The notes under the pieces were generated by a model that saw nothing but the letters and a program-made list of their open reading frames with translations, had not been told where the DNA came from and ran no database searches. DNA of 64,000 nucleotides from positions 1,240,001 through 1,304,000 of the forward strand of contig NC_135550.1 of assembly GCF_964340395.1 (NCBI RefSeq). The letters are read 5' to 3'. Positions within the stretch are counted from its first letter, which is position 1. Each line of letters begins with the position of its first letter. A program made the position numbers and the translations under genes. This DNA is from Glandiceps talaboti (lineage: Eukaryota; Hemichordata; Enteropneusta; Spengelidae). Shown here piece by piece: positions 58,031 to 64,000 of the stretch.

Positions 58031-58655
58031 CTAATAGTTATGATGCCTGTATGGGCATTGTCAGTAAATCATCCTAGTCGCACGAAATTGGTTGACACGT
58101 GCGTTCCTCATGTACCATCATTTTTAGTTGTGATGACTGAACAAACGGAAAAAAATTCTCTTGAATTCAGGAACTTCTGTTTAGGTGTGGGTGAATAATA
58201 AAATCATGTTTTCGTAGCATTCATGTGGTTGTTTTTGTCATTCATTTGCTGGGTTACTTGGCCATACAGTTATTTCAGAACAACATGCATCTCACTCCGT
58301 ACGTGTATGTCAGCAAAGTTTCTGACTGTCATTTTCAAGAGTAGCAAAATAGCATTGCCTCTTTTGATTCCATCTTAGTATGAATTAAATATCCCTGTAG
58401 TGATTTTGACGCACACAAAAACGAAAATCTTAACTCCCCACCCCCAAGGAATTACATTTGTTGTGCGTCAGTTTTAAAATGACACGGCGCCTCACAAAAA
58501 CCATGTATAATAAAATAAGTAGTTGACTCAGCTTGCTGGATCTACACTCATACACACATGGTGCCATTTCCTTCAAGTCGAAAGTCTACCCCAAGATCAA
58601 ATACACATGATGATACAAAGAGTGATTACGGCCCGGCTGGGTACCTACTAAAGGC
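58031..58655. other. Unassigned sequence
   Basis: No gene or repeat recognised. Confidence 0.3.
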
Positions 58656-58659
58656 TTCA

Positions 58660-58890
58660 CTGCATGAGTCGGTGGTGGCAACTGTATCTCTAAATGATTT
58701 TGAAAGAAGCGTACTGATTGGTTGAGAAATCCTTACAATATTGTCCACGTTCAATGGGATTGTAGATTACACCGGGAAGGTGGCGATCACGCCGAACAAA
58801 ACAAACATTACTACACGATGAATAGAGGTAAATAAGGACATCTAGCCGCTTTGACCACATCGGATTTCAATCAGATTGGTGGATATATAT
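58660..58890 (+). repeat. Block B, diverged right-half copy outside the SETD3 intron
   Basis: Shares GCGATCAC-C-GAACAAAACAAAC, AATAGAGGTAAATAA-GACATCTAGCC and CACATCGGATTTCAATCAGATTGG with the blocks at 12466 and 15063. No 38-bp units are attached here, so block B can exist without the minisatellite. Confidence 0.65.
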
Positions 58891-58900
58891 AGGGAAGAAA

Positions 58901-59462
58901 TGTATTAACCGCCATCTTAGTTTCCGTACGGCGACAATCCCAAGTACCCGGAAGAGAGTCATTCTCAGCCATACGTTACAGTGGTAACACTCGTTCATGT
59001 TCGATTACCATTCACAAAGAAAACACAACGAAATGGTTGATCTTTTCTTTTTATTTCTTTTCATCACAACAACAAAATCTGCCTGATCAAAAGTGTTGTA
59101 AACTAAACCAGAAAGAATTATCGGACTGGCTAAACTTCCCGATGAACTGGAGTAAGGTCCAAGTCCAAGTAACCCTCGATAGTACTATAGTACGTGAGAA
59201 AATTGTCTCAAACTAGCGATACAACTTTCAAATAGAACTTTACATGTCTTTATTTGTTAGAGTTATACAATTCAAGACGGGTTTTCACTCGAAAACAACA
59301 ATTCTGTGAATAATGACACACTGAACGTAGCGATTTCTCGGACGATGTTACCAATGTAACGTAAGGCTGACAATGACTTGCTTCCAGGTTTATATATAGT
59401 CCCTCGTGCATCCGGGTACTTGGGATTGTCGCCGCACGGAAACTAAGATGGCGATTAATACA
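58901..59462 (+). mobile_element. Inverted-repeat element U, copy 1 (~560 bp)
   Basis: Starts TGTATTAACCGCCATCTTAG...CGGCGACAATCCCAAGTACC and ends with the complement, GGTACTTGGGATTGTCGCC...CTAAGATGGCGATTAATACA. The outer inverted repeats are about 60 bases; GTTACAGTGGTAAC and its partner continue the symmetry inside. The interior has GAAATGGTTGATC, AAGTGTTGTAAACTAAACC and ATAGTACTATAGTACG. No coding frame. Two more near-complete copies follow within 4 kb. Confidence 0.8.
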
Positions 59463-60195
59463 TACATTGTCTGATATTTTAATTTACAGAGTATCTTGTG
59501 ACTGGCGCCTGTCAGCAGACTCGGCCAATTTTTTTTTTCATCATTCCATTGTATTTAAACCTTGTACTTGATATTTCGCAATATTTATAATTCTCAACAA
59601 AATACCTCAACATGCCTCACTTCGCTCGTACTCAAAGCAGCCCCGGTATGATCACTGACATGACTAGAGAGAACCTTTTCGGATTTATATGATATAAAGA
59701 TACGCAAAACATAATGCAAAGTCTGAAGCCAAATTAAAGTTGTAATTATTTTAATTATTTTTACTTGCCAAATATTTGGAAATGGGAAGACACGTTCATG
59801 TCGTTTAACTTTACATGTGACTGTCGGCCAATAAACAAAGTTTGGTCGATTCACAGTCGGCAGTGAGACTGCTCTTGCATAACTTCAACCGCATGCCTAG
59901 GCATGCCTTCCTTACGCAAGTTGTCTTCATTCTGGTTCACTGTCACTCCAAATTGCACGACAATATAGAATTAATCACAAGTTACATGTTATCTGAAGAC
60001 ATAGTGGGTCTGAAGTGTGATTTTAGTGAGTACCAAGAACGTCCTGTGTTGTTACTTGCGGTGGAAAATCGCCCGGTCAAATGAGGTCAGCTTCAGCTTC
60101 TGGTCAAATCAGTTGTTTTCAACCGAAAATTCTTGAACACAACGATCCTACTAAATTTAGTTATTTAAAATCGAGTCCCGAATTCCTCCGTATGC
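59463..60195 (-). repeat. Repeat Y, minus-strand copy
   Basis: Reverse complement of about 40550-41140, from CATCATTCCATTGTATTTAA to the CCCGGTCAAATGAGGTCAGC region. The start abuts element U. Confidence 0.75.
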
Positions 60196-60386
60196 AAGCA
60201 GGACTACGCGCGGGGCTGCTTTGAGTACGAGCGAAGTGAGGCATGTTGAGGTATTTTGTTAAGAATTATAAATATTGCGAAATGTCAAGTACAAGGTTTA
60301 AATACAATGGAATGATGAAAAAAATGGCAGAGTCTGCTGACAGGCGCCGGTCACAAGAAACAATGTGAATTAAAATATCAGACGAT
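60196..60386 (+). repeat. Short inverted piece of repeat Y
   Basis: CCTCCGTATGCAAGCAGGAC...GAGGCATGTTGAGGTATTTT to ATATCAGACGATG is the reverse complement of 62883-63080. It forms an inverted pair with the preceding Y copy. Confidence 0.7.
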
Positions 60387-60474
60387 GTATGTATTAGTCG
60401 CCATCTTTCTTAGTTTCCGTACGGCGACAATCCCAGGTACCCGGATGCACGAGGGACTAACCCGGAAGCAAGTC
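60387..60474 (+). mobile_element. Element U fragment
   Basis: TATGTATTAGTCGCCATC...CACGAGGGACTAACCCGGAAGCAAGTC is one end of element U. It stops where repeat X starts. The same terminal words resume at 60997, so X appears inserted or recombined into a U copy. Confidence 0.7.
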
Positions 60475-60996
60475 AGTAGATTTTTGTTATAAAATGGTGA
60501 CTATGGTATACAAGCGACCTATCGGTCAGAATAGCTCCGCTGTTGTTTTTTTTAATTTAATTTTTTATTTTGGTGACATGTAGAAGTGGTTCAGGTCTTC
60601 AGCTCTTCGAGTCACTATGCAGTTTTGTTTTAGCGATGCAATAAAGTGGTTAGTGGTTTCATATGATGTCTCACTATAAAACACATTTTACACAGAAGTT
60701 GGTAATGTATTGTACTTTTATACCATAGTCACCATTTTATAACAAAAATCTACTGTTATGAAAAATTGCACAAAATCTCAGAAAAAAATGACTGGGAAAT
60801 GCACACAAGAAAAAGAAAAAAAGAGGATTTTGAGGTTGGCTATAAGTAATTCCAGTGTCTTACAGCTGTAACCCTGGAAAATTTTAATGAAGAATGAAAT
60901 AAACTAGGGATCTAAAATAATTTTGAGGCAATTTGAATTTCAATTTTCTAACAAATTTACAAAGTCAACAACATTCAACTTGTTCCAGTTTCAAGT
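60475..60996. repeat. Repeat X copy, apparently identical to 61791-62310
   Basis: From TTTTTGTTATAAAATGGTGA to AACAACATTCAACTTGTTCC this copy shows no difference by eye from the copy about 1316 bases downstream. Confidence 0.85.
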
Positions 60997-61530
60997 AGTA
61001 CGGCGACAATCCCAGGTACCCGGATGCACGAGGGACTAACCCGGAAGCAAGTCGTTGTCAGCCATACGTTACAGTGGTAACATCGCTGCGTTCAGAGTGT
61101 CATTATTCACAGAATTGTTGTTTTCGAGTGAAAACCCGTATTGAATTGTATAACTCTAACAAATGAAGACATGTCAAGTTATATTTTGAAAGTTGTATCG
61201 CTAGTTTGAGACGATTTTCTCACATACTATAGTACTATCGAGGCTTACTTGGAAGTAGTAGGACCTTACTCCAGTTCATCGGGAAGTTTAGCCAGTCCGA
61301 TAATTCTTTCTGGTTTAGTTTACAACACTTTTGATCACGCAGATTTTGTTGTTGTGATGAAAAGAAATAAAAAAAAGATCATTTCAACCATTTCGTTGTG
61401 TTTTCTTTGTGAAAGGTAACCGAACATGAACAAGTGTTACCACTGTAACGTATGGCTGAGATCGAGAATGACTCTCTTCCGGGTACTTGAGATTGTCGCC
61501 TTACGGAAACTAAGATGGCGATTAATACAT
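60997..61530 (-). mobile_element. Inverted-repeat element U, copy 2 (reverse orientation)
   Basis: Starts GTACGGCGACAATCCCAGGT and ends ACTAAGATGGCGATTAATAC, with the interior of copy 1 in reverse complement. The outermost 20 or so bases on its left are missing. Confidence 0.8.
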
Positions 61531-62330
61531 TTCTTCCCTATATATATCTACCACAACTAGTACAAGTTGAATGTTGTTGACTTTGTAAATTTGTTAGAAA
61601 ATTGAAATTCAAATTGCCTCAAAATTATTTTAGATCCCTAGTTTATTTCATTCATCATTAAAATTTTCCAGGGTTACAGCTGTAAGACACTGGAATTATT
61701 TATAGCTAACCTCAAAATCCTCTTTTTTTCTTTTTCTTGTGTGCATTTCCCAGTCATTTTTTTCTGAGATTTTGTGCAATTTTTCATAACAGTAGATTTT
61801 TGTTATAAAATGGTGACTATGGTATACAAGCGACCTATCGGTCAGAATAGCTCCGCTGTTGTTTTTTTTAATTTAATTTTTTATTTTGGTGACATGTAGA
61901 AGTGGTTCAGGTCTTCAGCTCTTCGAGTCACTATGCAGTTTTGTTTTAGCGATGCAATAAAGTGGTTAGTGGTTTCATATGATGTCTCACTATAAAACAC
62001 ATTTTACACAGAAGTTGGTAATGTATTGTACTTTTATACCATAGTCACCATTTTATAACAAAAATCTACTGTTATGAAAAATTGCACAAAATCTCAGAAA
62101 AAAATGACTGGGAAATGCACACAAGAAAAAGAAAAAAAGAGGATTTTGAGGTTGGCTATAAGTAATTCCAGTGTCTTACAGCTGTAACCCTGGAAAATTT
62201 TAATGAAGAATGAAATAAACTAGGGATCTAAAATAATTTTGAGGCAATTTGAATTTCAATTTTCTAACAAATTTACAAAGTCAACAACATTCAACTTGTT
62301 CCAGTTGTGGTAGATATATATAGGGAAGAA
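61531..62330. repeat. Repeat X, palindromic double copy
   Basis: The left half (about 61556-61820) contains TTGAATGTTGTTGACTTTGT...ATAAAATGGTGACTATGGTA. The right half (about 62035-62305) is its reverse complement, ending ACAAAGTCAACAACATTCAA. About 210 bases, including GCTCCGCTGTTGTTTTTTTT, form the centre. The arms are about 265 bases and close to identical. Confidence 0.85.
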
Positions 62331-62331
62331 A

Positions 62332-62868
62332 TGTATTAATCGCCATCTTAGTTTCCGTACGGCGACAATCTCAAGTACCCGGAAGAGAGTCATTCTCAGC
62401 CATACGTTACAGTGGTAACACTCGTTCATGTTCGGTTACCTTTCACAAAGAAAACACAACGAAATGGTTGAAATGATCTTTTTTTAATTTCTTTTCATCA
62501 CAACAACAAAATCTGCGTGATCAAAAGTGTTGTAAACTAAACCAGAAAGAATTATCGGACTGGCTAAACTTCCCGATGAACTGGAAGGTCCTACTACTTC
62601 CAAGTAAGCCTTGATAGTACTATAGTACGTGAGAAAATCGTCTCAAACTAGCGATACAACTTTCAAAATATAACTTGACATGTCTTCATTTGTTAGAGTT
62701 ATACAATTCAAGACGGGTTTTCACTCGAAAACAACAATTCTGTGAATAATGACACTCTGAACGCAGCGATTTCTCGGACGATGTTACCACTGTAACGTAT
62801 GGCTGACAACGACTTGCTTCCGGGTTAGTCCCTCGTGCATACGGGTGGATTGTCGGCGATTAATACAT
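62332..62868 (+). mobile_element. Inverted-repeat element U, copy 3
   Basis: Starts TGTATTAATCGCCATCTTAG and ends GGATTGTCGGCGATTAATAC. It lacks about 25 bases near the right end compared with copy 1 (the ACTTGGGATTGTCGCC to AAGATGGC stretch is shortened). Confidence 0.8.
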
Positions 62869-64000
62869 ACATGTACATCGTCTGATATTTTAATTCACAG
62901 TGTTTTTTGTGACCGGCGCCTGTCAGCAGACTCTGCCATTTTTTTCATCATTCCATTGTATTTAAACGTTGTACTTGACATTTTGCAATATTTATAATTC
63001 TCAACAAAATACCTCAACATGCCTCTCTTCGCTCGTACTCAAAGCAGCCCCGCACGTAGTCCTGCTTGCATACGGAGGAATTCGGGACTCGATTCTGACA
63101 ATTGTCCCTCCCCCTCCGGTGTTTAGAGTCAAGTCAGTAATACAGACTCGTGCACCCGAGGACTACCCCGCGCGGTATGATCACTGACACTGATGACATG
63201 ATGAGAGAGAACCTTTTCGGATTTACATGTAAAACGGGGAAAGATACGCAAAACATAATGCAAAGTCTGAAGCCAAATTAAAGTTGTAATTATTTTAATT
63301 ATTTTTACTTGCCAAATATTTGCATTTTGGAAAGGCAAGACACGTTCATGTCGTTTAACTTTACATGTGAACTGTCGGCCATATTTAAACTTCAACCGCA
63401 TGCCTGGCATGCCCTTCCTTACGCAAGTTGTCTGAATTCTGGTTCACTGTCATTCCAAATTGCACGACAATATAGAATTAACCACAAGTTACATGTTATC
63501 TGAAAACATCACACTTTTATAGTGGGTCTGAAGTGTGATTTTAGTGAGTACTAAGAACGTCCTGTGTTGATACTCAAGATACTTGCTGTGGAAAATCGCT
63601 CGGTCGAATGAGGTCACCTTCAGCTTCTGGTCGAATCAGGATAGAGTATGCAAATGAGGATGTTGCGGATTGGCTGATAATGTAGAAGGGTGCAGAATTG
63701 GATTTGAAGTTTACAACCCTGTTTCGAACAAACGCTTGTCATTTGGGCGCCCAATGCGTAGAATTATGACTATAGCACATATTACATTGCTTGTTTGACG
63801 TCAATAGTGTCTTTTGAAAAGTGGCAGTTTACTTAAAGTCTCGTCGACTGATTTCCAATATGGCGTCGGTCATTATGCTCATTAACATATTCATTTTTTT
63901 TTCAAATTACAAAAAAAAAATCATAAAAAATAAAAATGAGGATGTGCTGACTTGAAATTAACAAATCTGAGTAAGCTACCCCCTGCGCATCAACACGCCA
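62869..64000 (-). repeat. Repeat Y, minus-strand copy running off the window
   Basis: Reverse complement of about 39830-41140, longer than the copy at 59463. It ends in GCATCAACACGCCA at the window edge, equivalent to about 39826 in the plus copy. It contains the third version of the shared frame with NIWQVKIIKIITTLIWLQTL (63129-63410). Confidence 0.75.

Noticed and set aside
1-64000. Bacterial or phage origin, operons, tRNA or rRNA genes
   Set aside because: No dense coding, no Shine-Dalgarno-led gene series and no rRNA or intact tRNA were seen; the only tRNA-like parts are SINE heads.

Overview
The window is AT-rich metazoan genomic DNA dominated by mobile elements and tandem repeats. Spliced exons with GT/AG borders, DIRS, Ngaro-like and Penelope-like retroelements, L2/CR1-type LINEs, tRNA-derived SINEs, piggyBac-like, Harbinger-like and ISL2EU-like DNA elements, and long minisatellites all point to a non-vertebrate animal. 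A marine invertebrate such as a hemichordate, cephalochordate or lophotrochozoan is my best guess, but I cannot fix the species.

One host gene can be recognised. On the + strand, three exons (8493-8578, 30498-30649, 31737-32066) join in compatible phases. They encode the C-terminal Rubisco-LSMT-type substrate-binding domain of SETD3, the actin-histidine N-methyltransferase, followed by an acidic tail. The SET-domain exons must lie upstream of base 1 or be undetectable here. The intron between the first two visible exons is about 21.9 kb. It holds most of the interesting structure: an ISL2EU-like transposase fragment; a 38-bp minisatellite (about 104 copies) interleaved with an inverted-repeat block; a 1.9-kb interspersed element; a Penelope-like element whose own coding sequence has expanded into a 67-bp minisatellite (about 56 copies); a 1.3-kb repeat family; a 42-bp minisatellite (about 36 copies); and several perfect or near-perfect hairpins.

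Layout. 1-1.25 kb: 3' end of a DIRS-like element (tyrosine recombinase plus terminal repeats). 1.3-5.3 kb: unassigned sequence and a 153-bp tandem repeat. 5.4-7.7 kb: two LINE remnants facing each other. 8.5 kb: SETD3 exon. 8.6-30.5 kb: the large intron. 30.5-32.4 kb: last two SETD3 exons and a broken tail. 32.4-34.5 kb: diverged tandem repeats with an inserted SINE. 36-41.7 kb: further copies of repeats also found in the intron. 41.7-46.2 kb: a nest in which a piggyBac-like element interrupts a copy of the 1.3-kb repeat. 47.2-50 kb: a Ngaro-like element remnant. 50.9-54.7 kb: AT-rich tandem repeats and more 1.3-kb repeat copies. 56.46-58.03 kb: an inverted-repeat element bounded by TTA. 58.9-64 kb: a mosaic of three copies of an approximately 550-bp inverted-repeat element embedded in duplicated and inverted host repeats, with an uninterrupted relative at 39.8-41.7 kb.

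Apart from SETD3, every coding signal I can support is a decayed mobile-element gene. All similarities were judged by eye from family knowledge; none was checked by a search.
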